Shown: positions 1 to 7,555 of the stretch, in pieces
How the letters are laid out: every line of letters begins with the position of its first letter
How positions within the stretch are numbered: position 1 is the stretch's first letter
Source of the DNA: Cryomorphaceae bacterium ASP10-05a
GTDB taxonomy: Bacteria > Bacteroidota > Bacteroidia > Flavobacteriales_D > Sanyastnellaceae
Direction: 5' to 3'
DNA: 36,812 nt
Assembly (NCBI GenBank): GCA_000981645.1
Contig: LAQC01000018.1
Location: 21,367-58,178, forward strand
Made by a program: the position numbers and the translations under genes
Notes under the pieces: generated by a model
Databases searched by the model: none
Told to the model about the DNA's origin: nothing
Seen by the model: the letters and a program-made list of their open reading frames with translations, nothing else

Positions 1-287
1 TTGATTTTACTTCATTTATTCTTAAGCTAAAAGGAGACGGCAAGAGCTACCAGTTCAGAGTAAAAGATGATGTGAATAGTTATTATTCTTACAAGACAGA
101 ATTTTCTACTAACGGTGACTGGCAAGAAATCCAACTTAAATTCTCAGACTTCACACCTACTTACAGAGGAAGATCATTGGATATTCCTAACTTCTCGGGA
201 ACCTCTCTAGAAGAGATGACTTTTCTGATAGCCAACAAAGAAAATGAAAATTTTAGGCTAGAGCTAGACGTATTATCGGTTCAGTAA
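1..287 (+). CDS. CIA30 family protein, C-terminal part (5' end outside window)
   Basis: The open frame runs from the left edge (first full codon at position 3) to TAA at 285-287, giving 94 visible residues. The segment KGDGKSYQFRVKDD, then GDWQEIQLKFSDFTPTYRGR and a closing run FRLELDVLSV, is typical of the end of the CIA30 fold, the galactose-binding-like beta-sandwich of NADH:ubiquinone oxidoreductase intermediate-associated protein 30. Bacterial members are mostly uncharacterised single-domain proteins of roughly 160-190 residues, so about half is visible. An internal GTG at 72 is not a sensible start because the family pattern begins upstream of it. The gene converges on the MFS transporter gene, with 33 nt between them and no clear terminator. 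The family call is fairly sure; the function in bacteria is unknown. Confidence 0.8.
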   Translation, partial: DFTSFILKLKGDGKSYQFRVKDDVNSYYSYKTEFSTNGDWQEIQLKFSDFTPTYRGRSLDIPNFSGTSLEEMTFLIANKENENFRLELDVLSVQ

Positions 288-320
288 ACCCCATTACCTA
301 AACTAAGAAATACAGCTGAC

Positions 321-1580
321 TTATATGCGCGCTCTGTTCAGCTTCTTAAAAGCCACGGTGGCTATTATCCCGAGTATTGCAAAGCCAATCAATAACCCAA
401 ATACATACTGATGGCCCAAAGCCAAACCTGCATGCTTATCTAAGAAATAACCCATTAAAGGTGCCATGAATACATCTGGAAGGTATCCTACCACGGATGC
501 CAAACCTACCACTGTTCCCGTGACAGCCAGTGGGATTTTAGCCTCTCCCATAATGGCGAAGTACAGCCCTCTCATGGCGTAAACTCCCAGACAGGAAGAA
601 CTCACTACTATTAGGATTAACGCGTAACTGTAAGATTCTGCAGGTGGAAAAACCATAAGTAATCCTCCTAGAATCATGGAGATAAAACAAACAATGGACA
701 CCGATGAAGCTTTAAATCTATCTGCGGTAAATCCAGCTATTACGGCTGCTACTGGTCTAATCCATAAGGCTAGCGAACCCAATTTGGCTGCTTCCACATC
801 TGAGTAGCCGAGCACATCTGAAGCCAATAAAGAGAAATCATCTGTCACTCTATACCCCGAATACGCACATAATATAATGACCGCTTGGAGCCACACTTCT
901 GGCATTTTTACTACTTGTTTTACTTGAGAGAAGCCTATAGTACTGCGTTGCAATAGTTCTTTATTCTCCTCCAATTTAGACAGTGCTAGATAAACGATAA
1001 CAGCCGTGAGTAATACCATGGCTGTAAAAAACCAAATTACATTCTTTAGCGCTTCCTCCTTGACTTCTACCGAATACTCCCCTCCTCCTTCTGGCAGAAA
1101 AGCAGCCAAAATAAAGATGCCCGCCACACTCACTAAAGCTGCTACTAATCCTCTTCCTCCATCCAACACGCCAAAAGCTTTTCCCTGTGAAGATTCTCCA
1201 CCTAGCAGCCGAGTAGTTCTCATGAGTGATGACCAAAAAAGCAAAATGGTAGTCATTCCCCAAAATCCATACAACCAAAACATAGCTCCTGCCGCTGGGA
1301 TAAACGACAAGCTAATTCCGCCTAAACCTGTCAGCACAAGCGCTAAAGTCATTAATGCTCTGGGAGAATAACGGTCTGCCAGTGGTCCCCCAAAAAAATA
1401 AGAGCCGATGGCTACTATTCCATAAACAGAAAAGTAAAATCCCAGTTCTGTATTTGAGATTTGGAAAACCTCTAGAATAGTTGGCCTAAAAATTCTGGGA
1501 AGTACAAATGGCAAAAAGAAAATAACCTCTCCCGAAATAATAAGACTGAGGAGGGTAAGAAATTTAGCGGTTGGGTTCAA
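321..1580 (-). CDS. MFS transporter
   Basis: This 419-residue membrane protein has about 12 hydrophobic segments. Its Major Facilitator Superfamily motif A appears in the loop after TM2 (GGPLADRYSPRAL, about residues 64-76), with a related GFTADRF element at the start of the second half. Family members move small solutes across the inner membrane by rocker-switch transport; the substrate cannot be read from the sequence. The start is TTG at 1580 (MNPTAKF...). No in-frame ATG is available before TM2, so TTG is the only credible start. It is transcribed alone and converges on the CIA30 gene. One copy of the over-represented word GCGTTGCAA lies inside it on the opposite strand (945-953). Confidence 0.88.
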   Translation of the reverse strand: MNPTAKFLTLLSLIISGEVIFFLPFVLPRIFRPTILEVFQISNTELGFYFSVYGIVAIGSYFFGGPLADRYSPRALMTLALVLTGLGGISLSFIPAAGAMFWLYGFWGMTTILLFWSSLMRTTRLLGGESSQGKAFGVLDGGRGLVAALVSVAGIFILAAFLPEGGGEYSVEVKEEALKNVIWFFTAMVLLTAVIVYLALSKLEENKELLQRSTIGFSQVKQVVKMPEVWLQAVIILCAYSGYRVTDDFSLLASDVLGYSDVEAAKLGSLALWIRPVAAVIAGFTADRFKASSVSIVCFISMILGGLLMVFPPAESYSYALILIVVSSSCLGVYAMRGLYFAIMGEAKIPLAVTGTVVGLASVVGYLPDVFMAPLMGYFLDKHAGLALGHQYVFGLLIGFAILGIIATVAFKKLNRARI

Positions 1581-1656
1581 AGGTGTTGGTTTTATATTTT
1601 CTTATTATAGGCGCTATCTGTAAAGCCGTAAAGTACAATGTATCTTTTTATCCTGA

Positions 1657-1767
1657 GAAGAAAAAGAAAGCAATTGGACTTTAGGCTGTGTTTCTCTCGC
1701 CAATACTGATGTAAATGACCTCTATAGCCTCATCCAAAAAGGAACTGAAATCACCATCTTTCCTTAA
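1657..1767 (+). pseudogene. L,D-transpeptidase (YkuD family), C-terminal relic
   Basis: An in-frame stretch after a TGA at 1654-1656 encodes NWTLGCVSLANTDVNDLY followed by SLIQKGTEITIFP and a TAA at 1765-1767. This matches the C-terminal catalytic end of YkuD/ErfK L,D-transpeptidases, where the nucleophile Cys sits in a T-x-G-C-[IV] context and is followed by an N-x-D-x-x-x-L-Y and G-T-x-[IV]-x-[IV] run. The Cys codon is 1687-1689. No open frame upstream contains the rest of the domain, including the conserved His-Gly part, so this is the tail of a decayed gene. It sits directly before the pyrophosphatase gene, whose likely -7 box (1781-1788) begins 14 bases past its stop. It is too short for standard gene callers. 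Confidence 0.65.
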
Positions 1768-1780
1768 CACCTCCTATCCG

Positions 1781-1788
1781 TATATTCG
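1781..1788 (+). promoter_or_regulatory. Probable -7 promoter box for pyrophosphatase gene
   Basis: TATATTCG matches the Bacteroidota -7 consensus TAnnTTTG at seven of eight positions and lies 29 nt before the ATG at 1818. No convincing TTG element is seen at the expected upstream distance. Confidence 0.4.
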
Positions 1789-1817
1789 GTAGATTAGCTG
1801 AGATAAATCCTTCTGTC

Positions 1818-2426
1818 ATGAAAAATCTACTTACTTTTTTGCTTTTACCAGCACTCTTCTTAGCTTCATGCGATATAATCATAACTGAGGAGGGACTTGA
1901 ACGGAGACTTCCTCCACCTCTAGGCATAGACGCTAAAGCCATTATAGAAATCCCTGCTGGAACATTGGATAAATTCGAATTGAATAAAAAATCCAATGAA
2001 ATAGAACACGAGCATAAAGATGGCGCCCCTCGTGTAGTTCAATACCTGGCTTACCCTGCCAACTATGGTTACATTCCCAACACGCTGCTGGCTAAAGAAG
2101 ATGGCGGAGATGGAGACCCGCTAGATGTGTTTGTGCTGGGAGCGGCTGTAGAAAGAGAAGCCACACTAAACATTAAAATAATAGGCGCTCTAAAGCTGCT
2201 AGACAGAGGCGAACAGGATGATAAACTGATAGCCGTAACCAGAGAAACTCCTTTCTGGGAGGTGAATTCTATGAGCCAGTTGAACGCAGAATTTCCTGGA
2301 GTAAGTTCCATTATGGACACATGGCTCACGAATTATAAAGGCAGAGACAAAATGGAATCTCAGGGGTTTATAGAGAGAGAAGCCGCGTTGCAAATTCTAG
2401 AGCTTGCTAAGATTCCAAGCGAGTGA
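1818..2426 (+). CDS. ppa: Inorganic pyrophosphatase, family I, predicted lipoprotein
   Basis: This 202-residue protein carries the family I soluble pyrophosphatase signature DGDPLDVF, with the metal-binding triad D98, D100 and D103 in the spacing of the E. coli active site (D65/D67/D70). It also has the substrate-site block YPANYGYIPNT and a later PGVSSIMDTWLTNYKG helix. The enzyme hydrolyses PPi to two phosphates. Unusually, the N-terminus is a short hydrophobic signal ending in the lipobox LASC (Cys18), so the protein should be exported and lipid-anchored rather than cytosolic. The start at 1818 is the first ATG and gives exactly this signal. It is followed by another lipoprotein gene 82 nt downstream. 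The enzyme call is firm; export is inferred from the lipobox. Confidence 0.92.
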   Translation: MKNLLTFLLLPALFLASCDIIITEEGLERRLPPPLGIDAKAIIEIPAGTLDKFELNKKSNEIEHEHKDGAPRVVQYLAYPANYGYIPNTLLAKEDGGDGDPLDVFVLGAAVEREATLNIKIIGALKLLDRGEQDDKLIAVTRETPFWEVNSMSQLNAEFPGVSSIMDTWLTNYKGRDKMESQGFIEREAALQILELAKIPSE

Positions 2427-2508
2427 CCTTAATAATGGTGCCATTGTTATTTATTGTGACCACTTTCTTCTGCCAATTTTTACCTTCGGTGTTCTAAAAT
2501 TTACACAG

Positions 2509-3396
2509 ATGATTTTAAGACTAGCACTCAGCTCGCTTTTACTTCTCACGTGTGCTTCTAAACCAGCCACACCAGAAGCCAAAACCAAAAAACTTCCTCT
2601 TGAAACTATAGAATCCTACTGGTTTGGTGGAAAAGCAGAAATATCCAGTTATGAATTAAAGCAAGCCCGCTACGGAGAAATTCATAAAGGCCAATCTGTA
2701 CTGGTATTCGTTACCGAACCCTTTAATCCCTCTAAACTGGTAAAGTCTGATTACGGTTCGGAGAGTGATGTGCAAGTATTAAAGCTAAACCACACTAAAA
2801 AATTCACCACAGGCATTTACCCTTACTCTATGATGACCAGCAGTTTTCTGCCTGTAGAAAACGGAGAGCATTCTTTGAAAATAACATCTTCTAGTCAGGA
2901 ATGGTGCGGACATACCTATATGGAACTACAGAACAAGGAGAAGTTCGAAGTAGCCATCCACTCCTACTTTGAGGGAGAGTCCAGCTTAATTAATCTGGAA
3001 AAAAATCTACTAGAAGATGACATGTGGACCAAAATCAGAATCAGCCCTGAAGAGCTTCCTACGGGGAAACTTAAAGTGATTCCTAGTTTTTTCTACCTGA
3101 CGTTAAAGCACCAAGAAACGCAAGCTTATTCCTGTGAAGCCAAGCTTACAGAAGAGGAAACTACAAGCACCTATGAAATGAATTACGCTGGGTTAAAAAG
3201 AAAAGTAGCCATCACCTTCGAAAATGAGTTTCCGCATAAAATCTTAGGATGGACAGAATCCTACCCAGATGGATGGACAGCAGACTCTCCTATCCTTACC
3301 ACAGAAGCTTCTGTGCTCAATACTATTCAATCTGATTACTGGAATAAAAATTCTGTGAAAGATTCAGGATTAAGAAAAGAACTCCGCTTAAATTAG
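2509..3396 (+). CDS. Conserved Bacteroidota lipoprotein of unknown function
   Basis: The chosen ATG at 2509 gives a 295-residue protein opening MILRLALSSLLLLTC, a lipoprotein signal with the acylated Cys at residue 15. Upstream in-frame starts would overlap the pyrophosphatase gene and bury the signal. The mature part begins with an ESYWFGGKAEISSYELKQARYGE block and has a central WCGHTYMEL motif, HSYFEGE, and a PTGKLKVIPSFFYLTLKH block. I recognise this pattern from a widespread flavobacterial family. From memory, its members are sometimes labelled 'septum formation inhibitor Maf', but the sequence lacks Maf nucleotide-pyrophosphatase features and that label is not supported. It probably lies in the outer membrane or periplasm. 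It is followed 17 nt later by the RluE-like gene. Confidence 0.82.
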   Translation: MILRLALSSLLLLTCASKPATPEAKTKKLPLETIESYWFGGKAEISSYELKQARYGEIHKGQSVLVFVTEPFNPSKLVKSDYGSESDVQVLKLNHTKKFTTGIYPYSMMTSSFLPVENGEHSLKITSSSQEWCGHTYMELQNKEKFEVAIHSYFEGESSLINLEKNLLEDDMWTKIRISPEELPTGKLKVIPSFFYLTLKHQETQAYSCEAKLTEEETTSTYEMNYAGLKRKVAITFENEFPHKILGWTESYPDGWTADSPILTTEASVLNTIQSDYWNKNSVKDSGLRKELRLN

Positions 3397-3413
3397 CCTG
3401 CTCAAATTATCCA

Positions 3414-3986
3414 GTGAACCCAAGAAACTTCATCATATATAAACCCGCAGGGTTCCTCTCGCAGTTCATAGCCAACACACGGAAGAATAAAAATAAATTC
3501 TTAGGAGAGTTAGCTGAATTTCCAGAAGAAACAATGGCCATAGGAAGGCTTGACGCTACTTCTGAGGGATTGTTATTCTTAACTACACATGGTGCAGTAA
3601 GCCAACTCATAAGAAGTAATAAATTCGAAAAAGAATACTATGCTCAGGTAGATGGAGAAATTACAGATGAGGCCATAGAACAACTTCAGAACGGAATAGA
3701 AATCAGTGTAAATAAAGAGAAATATATCACACAGCCTTGTGTAGCTGGAAAAATTGAAGCTCCTTCACATCTTCAGTTAAATCCATTTAAAATCAGAGGA
3801 GACCATCATGGCCCAACGAGTTGGGTTTCTATCACACTCAGGGAAGGAAAGTTCAGGCAGGTTAGAAAAATGACTGCTGCAACTGGTTTTGCTACGCTCA
3901 GACTCATACGTTACAGGATAGGAAATGAGGTATTAACAGGCATGGAAAATGGAGAAGTAAAAGAAGTGGAATTATTTGACCTCTAG
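3414..3986 (+). CDS. rluE: 23S rRNA pseudouridine synthase, RsuA/RluE type
   Basis: This 190-residue enzyme has the RsuA/RluB/E/F family signature GRLDATSEGLLFLT, with catalytic Asp47, and the C-terminal REGKFRQVRKMTAATGF block that closes the family fold. The N-terminus (FIIYKPAGFLSQF) starts directly in the catalytic domain without an S4 domain, as in RluE, which makes pseudouridine in 23S rRNA. The start is GTG at 3414; no ATG precedes the IYKP block. The gene ends 2 nt before the end of the convergent patatin gene. The family is sure; the precise target uridine is inferred from length and lack of S4. Confidence 0.88.
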   Translation: MNPRNFIIYKPAGFLSQFIANTRKNKNKFLGELAEFPEETMAIGRLDATSEGLLFLTTHGAVSQLIRSNKFEKEYYAQVDGEITDEAIEQLQNGIEISVNKEKYITQPCVAGKIEAPSHLQLNPFKIRGDHHGPTSWVSITLREGKFRQVRKMTAATGFATLRLIRYRIGNEVLTGMENGEVKEVELFDL

Positions 3987-3988
3987 CG

Positions 3989-6334
3989 CTAATCTAAGTA
4001 GCCATCATTGAATATAAAATACCCGAAATTAAAGAGTATGCTCCAGGGTATATTTTTTCTATCGTAGTAATTCGCAGAAACTCTTAAAGGACCCAGCGGA
4101 CTATGGTAAATAAGGCTTCCTGAACCCACATAAAATAGCTCTGTAGTAGGCTCGAAGTTGGACTCATCCTCTGGCGTTGAGAATATCCTTTCCCACGGTC
4201 TATACACATGATTATCCATTCTAAACTGAAGTTTAGGATGAATATTTACAGTAGCTATAATTCCAGCTGAGGAATAAAAATTACTGCGGTATCTATCTAT
4301 AAAGAATGATTTACTTTCAGGAATAGGCTCGAATGCGAGTGATCGAATAAGCGTGGCTCTATAATTATTAAATCGAGGCTGGTTGGCTGCCCATGCAGAC
4401 TCCAAATGGAACCCCAAACTGAAGGCCTTTTTATGGTAAAAGAAGTTTCTGTACTCCCCCTTAAACACAGTCCAACTGTGTTGTGCATTGGTCGTATCTC
4501 TTACCTCTGAGGTGCTCCCAGGAATAGAGCTTTCTTCACCATTTAAATAATTGGCCGAAACTTTAAAGAATGTTCCTCTATCAGCAAACTGCTTCCTATT
4601 CAGTGTGCTGTGCTCATATTTCCCGCTGAACACATAGGTGTTAAACTTGGTCTGATCTGTAGTATCTACGTTTGAAAAATCACCTGTTTGGTAATAATCA
4701 TCAAACAATTCTGCGTACTTACCTCCGAACTGGAGTTTCCCTCTATTGCCTACAGGCAGACTTAGCTCTGCATTCACAAACCGTTCATTTTTTACTATAA
4801 ACGAAGGCTTTACTTCCTCGAAAAACAGCGCAAAACTATTAAAGTAATCCCAAGAATTATAGGTAAAAGAAGCCTCGAATAGCATGGGGTTTTTAAGATT
4901 CAAGTCCAACTTGAAACCAGCCTTTGTTGAACTATAAAACTTACCAAAATAGGAATTAGTGAAGAGCGATAAGTTATTTCTACCTCGTATATGATATTTA
5001 GCCTGAAGAAAACCAGAATTTAATGGTCTAGAGGAGAAGTTTCCTCCGAATCCCACTTCCATTCTCTTCTCCGATTTCACATGGACAGTGGCTATATATT
5101 TTTGGTCGAGGGGGTCTAACCTCAGCGTAGGATAAGCATACCTGACCTTTTCATCTGCGTAAAGTCTAAAAAATCGTTTTTGGAATTCCTGTAGTGTTAT
5201 GTAAGTCTGGCGTTGCAATATGTTTTTCTTCAATGCCTGAGCTTGCACCTCTGAGAGTCCTTCTACTTCTATTTCTTTAATTAAGATCTCGCTAAACCCA
5301 TCTTTAAATTCTGCTCTTCTTTTTGTCAATTCTGCCACAGGAACTCTATCTGTGCACATGGCTAGAATCTCGTCCATTTTTAGCAGGGTACTTTTTCTGC
5401 CTGCTTTGATAGCTTTTCCTACATCTTCAAAGTCAAACGTTCCCAATCCAGAAATAGGAGAAATCGTAATCATTTGATCACACACATTCTCAAAATTAGT
5501 TCTGTACTGAATCATATTTACCAATTGACTCATCAAGTCATCTTCCTTAGGAGGTGTATTGTTCTGACTCACATTACACCCCAATATAACATCAGGCATA
5601 AACTCATCATACAGCACATCAGCTGGATAATTATTATACAATCCTCCATCGAATAGTAGCTTTCCATCTACCATTAAAGGTTCTAAATAAAACGGATATG
5701 TTCCCGAAGTTCTGGCTGCAAGGTTCAGCTCTCCGGTTCTGAAGACCACAGACTCATTGGCTTCTATATCTGACGCTATAGCCCTGAAGGGAACGAATAA
5801 CTTATCAAAATCATAACCCGCTCTAGCACTAGCCGGACCGAACATCTCCGCAAACTTATAATCCATATAGACAGGATCTACCAAGTGTGTAGGAATGCTA
5901 CTTGTTACAATAGAAGAAGGATTAAATTTCACATTAACGATACTGCCATCTGGTTCGTTTTCTCTCAAGTAAAAACTTAATGTATCTGGCAGCGTTCCTT
6001 GGCTCATAATGAGAAACTCTTGGCTCAAAACTAACCCTTCTATTTCAGCGATAGAATAACCCGCTGCATAGAACGCTCCTACTATAGCTCCCATACTAGA
6101 ACCTGTGATGTAATCTATCGGGATTTCATTTTCTTCCAGGGCCTTCAAGAAACCCACATGAGCAGCTGCAGTAGCTCCACCACCACTAAGAACTACACCC
6201 ACTTTTTGACGGTGTTCCTGCGCAGAAACGGTTAAAGATGTTACTGAGAGAACAAAAAGTAAGAAAACCTGAAGTAACCGAGTAAGGCCTCTAAATTTGT
6301 TCTTCAATTTGATATTTATTCCTACCTGGTTCAT
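3989..6334 (-). CDS. Patatin-like phospholipase with POTRA and outer-membrane beta-barrel
   Basis: This 781-residue protein has a signal peptide ending near VSA-QE (residue 39). The patatin/NTE hydrolase domain (about 45-310) shows the oxyanion loop GGGA at 51-54, the nucleophile elbow GSSMG with Ser80, and the DGG motif with Asp229 of the Ser-Asp dyad. A single POTRA-like segment (about 348-425) and a barrel of the BamA/surface-antigen type (about 430-781) follow. The architecture resembles PlpD, a type Vd secretion protein, although in Bacteroidota the enzyme often remains attached. The expected substrates are lipid acyl esters at the cell surface or periplasm. The ATG at 6334 overlaps the upstream glycosyltransferase by 44 nt; a TTG at codon 10 would reduce this and give a more typical signal peptide. 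Confidence 0.9.
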   Translation of the reverse strand: MNQVGINIKLKNKFRGLTRLLQVFLLFVLSVTSLTVSAQEHRQKVGVVLSGGGATAAAHVGFLKALEENEIPIDYITGSSMGAIVGAFYAAGYSIAEIEGLVLSQEFLIMSQGTLPDTLSFYLRENEPDGSIVNVKFNPSSIVTSSIPTHLVDPVYMDYKFAEMFGPASARAGYDFDKLFVPFRAIASDIEANESVVFRTGELNLAARTSGTYPFYLEPLMVDGKLLFDGGLYNNYPADVLYDEFMPDVILGCNVSQNNTPPKEDDLMSQLVNMIQYRTNFENVCDQMITISPISGLGTFDFEDVGKAIKAGRKSTLLKMDEILAMCTDRVPVAELTKRRAEFKDGFSEILIKEIEVEGLSEVQAQALKKNILQRQTYITLQEFQKRFFRLYADEKVRYAYPTLRLDPLDQKYIATVHVKSEKRMEVGFGGNFSSRPLNSGFLQAKYHIRGRNNLSLFTNSYFGKFYSSTKAGFKLDLNLKNPMLFEASFTYNSWDYFNSFALFFEEVKPSFIVKNERFVNAELSLPVGNRGKLQFGGKYAELFDDYYQTGDFSNVDTTDQTKFNTYVFSGKYEHSTLNRKQFADRGTFFKVSANYLNGEESSIPGSTSEVRDTTNAQHSWTVFKGEYRNFFYHKKAFSLGFHLESAWAANQPRFNNYRATLIRSLAFEPIPESKSFFIDRYRSNFYSSAGIIATVNIHPKLQFRMDNHVYRPWERIFSTPEDESNFEPTTELFYVGSGSLIYHSPLGPLRVSANYYDRKNIPWSILFNFGYFIFNDGYLD

Positions 6335-7238
6335 TTCTAGAGATTAGCTCGGCTAAAAACCCAGCTAAAAATAGCTGTGTTCCGAGTATCATGGCTGTTA
6401 AACTAATGTAAAACGCACTTATATCAGCTATATTCTTGGCTGGGATGTCATTCAGCACACAGAGAATTTTACTTCCTCCGATGTATGCAAACCCGATAAA
6501 CCCAACGATAAACATCAGTGTACCCCACGTCCCGAATAAGTGCATTGGGCGTTTTCCGAATTTAGAGATAAAAGAAATAGTAAGAAGATCTAAAAACCCA
6601 CGAGTAAACCGTTCCATTCCGAACTTGGTCGACCCATATTTTCGGGCCTGGTGTGCTACTGATTTCTCTCCTATTCTCCCAAAGCCATTCTGCTTGGCCA
6701 TTACAGGGATATATCTGTGCATTTCTCCATGGACTTCTACAGATTTGATTACTCCTTTTCTATAGGCCTTTAATCCACAATTAAAATCATGTAGATGTAT
6801 TCCACTCATTCTGCGAGTGGCCCAGTTATAAAGTTTAGTAGGAATAGTCTTGGTGATAGGGTCATGGCGTTTCTCCTTCCAGCCGCTTACTAGATCTAAA
6901 TTATCCTGAGTAATCATGCGGTACATCTCTGGAAGTTCATCTGGAGAATCTTGTAGGTCTGCATCCATGGTAAAAACGACATTTCCACTGGCTATCATGA
7001 ATCCTTCATTGAGCGCAGCTGATTTCCCGTAATTTCTAAGAAACTTTATACCCCTTACGCAAGAGTCTTGAGCAGAGAGACCTTTAATCACTGACCATGA
7101 GCCGTCTGTACTGCCGTCATCTATGAAAAGTATTTCATGACTCCATTTTTGAGCATCAAAAACCTTCTTTAACCAATTATATAATTCGGTTAAAGACTCT
7201 TCTTCATTCAACAGCGGGATAACTACAGATACGTCCAA
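6291..7238 (-). CDS. Glycosyltransferase family 2, DPM1/ArnC-like
   Basis: This 315-residue GT-A enzyme starts VSVVIPLLNEEESL, with nucleotide-binding IDDGSTDGS (D40-D41) and the metal-binding MDADLQD (D92-x-D94). A DFNCGLKAYRK block follows, then two C-terminal membrane helices (about 232-253 and 270-297). This layout is that of the polyprenyl-phosphate glycosyltransferases (DPM1, ArnC, GtrB types), which load a sugar from a nucleotide donor onto a lipid carrier at the inner membrane. The donor is not readable. The start is TTG at 7238, because the first strand VSVVIP begins at residue 3 and no ATG lies nearby. It is followed by the patatin gene with a 44-nt overlap, so the two are probably co-transcribed. 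Confidence 0.9.
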   Translation of the reverse strand: MDVSVVIPLLNEEESLTELYNWLKKVFDAQKWSHEILFIDDGSTDGSWSVIKGLSAQDSCVRGIKFLRNYGKSAALNEGFMIASGNVVFTMDADLQDSPDELPEMYRMITQDNLDLVSGWKEKRHDPITKTIPTKLYNWATRRMSGIHLHDFNCGLKAYRKGVIKSVEVHGEMHRYIPVMAKQNGFGRIGEKSVAHQARKYGSTKFGMERFTRGFLDLLTISFISKFGKRPMHLFGTWGTLMFIVGFIGFAYIGGSKILCVLNDIPAKNIADISAFYISLTAMILGTQLFLAGFLAELISRNEPGRNKYQIEEQI

Positions 7239-7304
7239 ATCTCAGTGGGTTTAAGCTTTCAGCAAAGATAGTTGATCCCATAGAAAAAATAGTTACGAAT
7301 AAGC

Positions 7305-7336
7305 TTTGTTTGAATGGTATATACTTAATAACTTCG
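7305..7336 (+). promoter_or_regulatory. Promoter of the SRP RNA gene
   Basis: A -33 element TTTG at 7305-7308 is followed after 20 nt by TAACTTCG at 7329-7336, a seven-of-eight match to the Bacteroidota -7 consensus TAnnTTTG. Transcription should begin within about 5-8 nt, which coincides with the base of the SRP RNA stem at 7341. Confidence 0.6.
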
Positions 7337-7340
7337 CAGC

Positions 7341-7442
7341 GGCAAGTCTCATACGACCAGCTCCTGTTTAACTCCCCCAGGATCGGAAGGTAGCAAGGGT
7401 AAATAGTCGTAGCGGTGCGATATGAGTAGCTTGCCATTTTTT
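7341..7442 (+). ncRNA. ffs: Signal recognition particle RNA (small bacterial 4.5S type)
   Basis: The core CCCAGGATCGGAAGGTAGCA at 7376-7395 holds the SRP domain IV hallmarks: the GGAA tetraloop and the asymmetric internal loop ending in AGCA that bind Ffh. The outer ends pair: GGCAAG (7341-7346) with CTTGCC (7430-7435), and CTCATA (7349-7354) with TATGAG (7421-7426). The result is the expected single long hairpin of about 95-100 nt. A run of six T at 7437-7442 right after the stem fits termination. The RNA forms the SRP with Ffh and targets nascent membrane proteins. Ends are estimated from pairing. The gene stands alone between the divergently transcribed glycosyltransferase and SDR genes. 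Confidence 0.88.
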
Positions 7443-7555
7443 GTGCCCTAAACTTTTTATGAAATTCCCGAAGTTTAAATTATAATAAATCATTCGCAGA
7501 ATAATCCATCACTGACATTGATTCAGTAAATTGCCCCAATTTTAGACACGAGTTA

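Noticed and set aside
1006-1371. Long open frame antisense to the MFS gene
   Set aside because: It lies entirely opposite a clear transporter frame, has a low-complexity Ser/Pro-rich product and no family features.
2509-3396. Maf-type septum inhibitor function for the lipoprotein
   Set aside because: The sequence lacks Maf motifs and has a lipoprotein signal, so the label is probably an annotation error.
7204-7437. Open frame on the minus strand across the SRP RNA
   Set aside because: It overlaps both the start of the glycosyltransferase and the SRP RNA, and the product has no recognisable feature.
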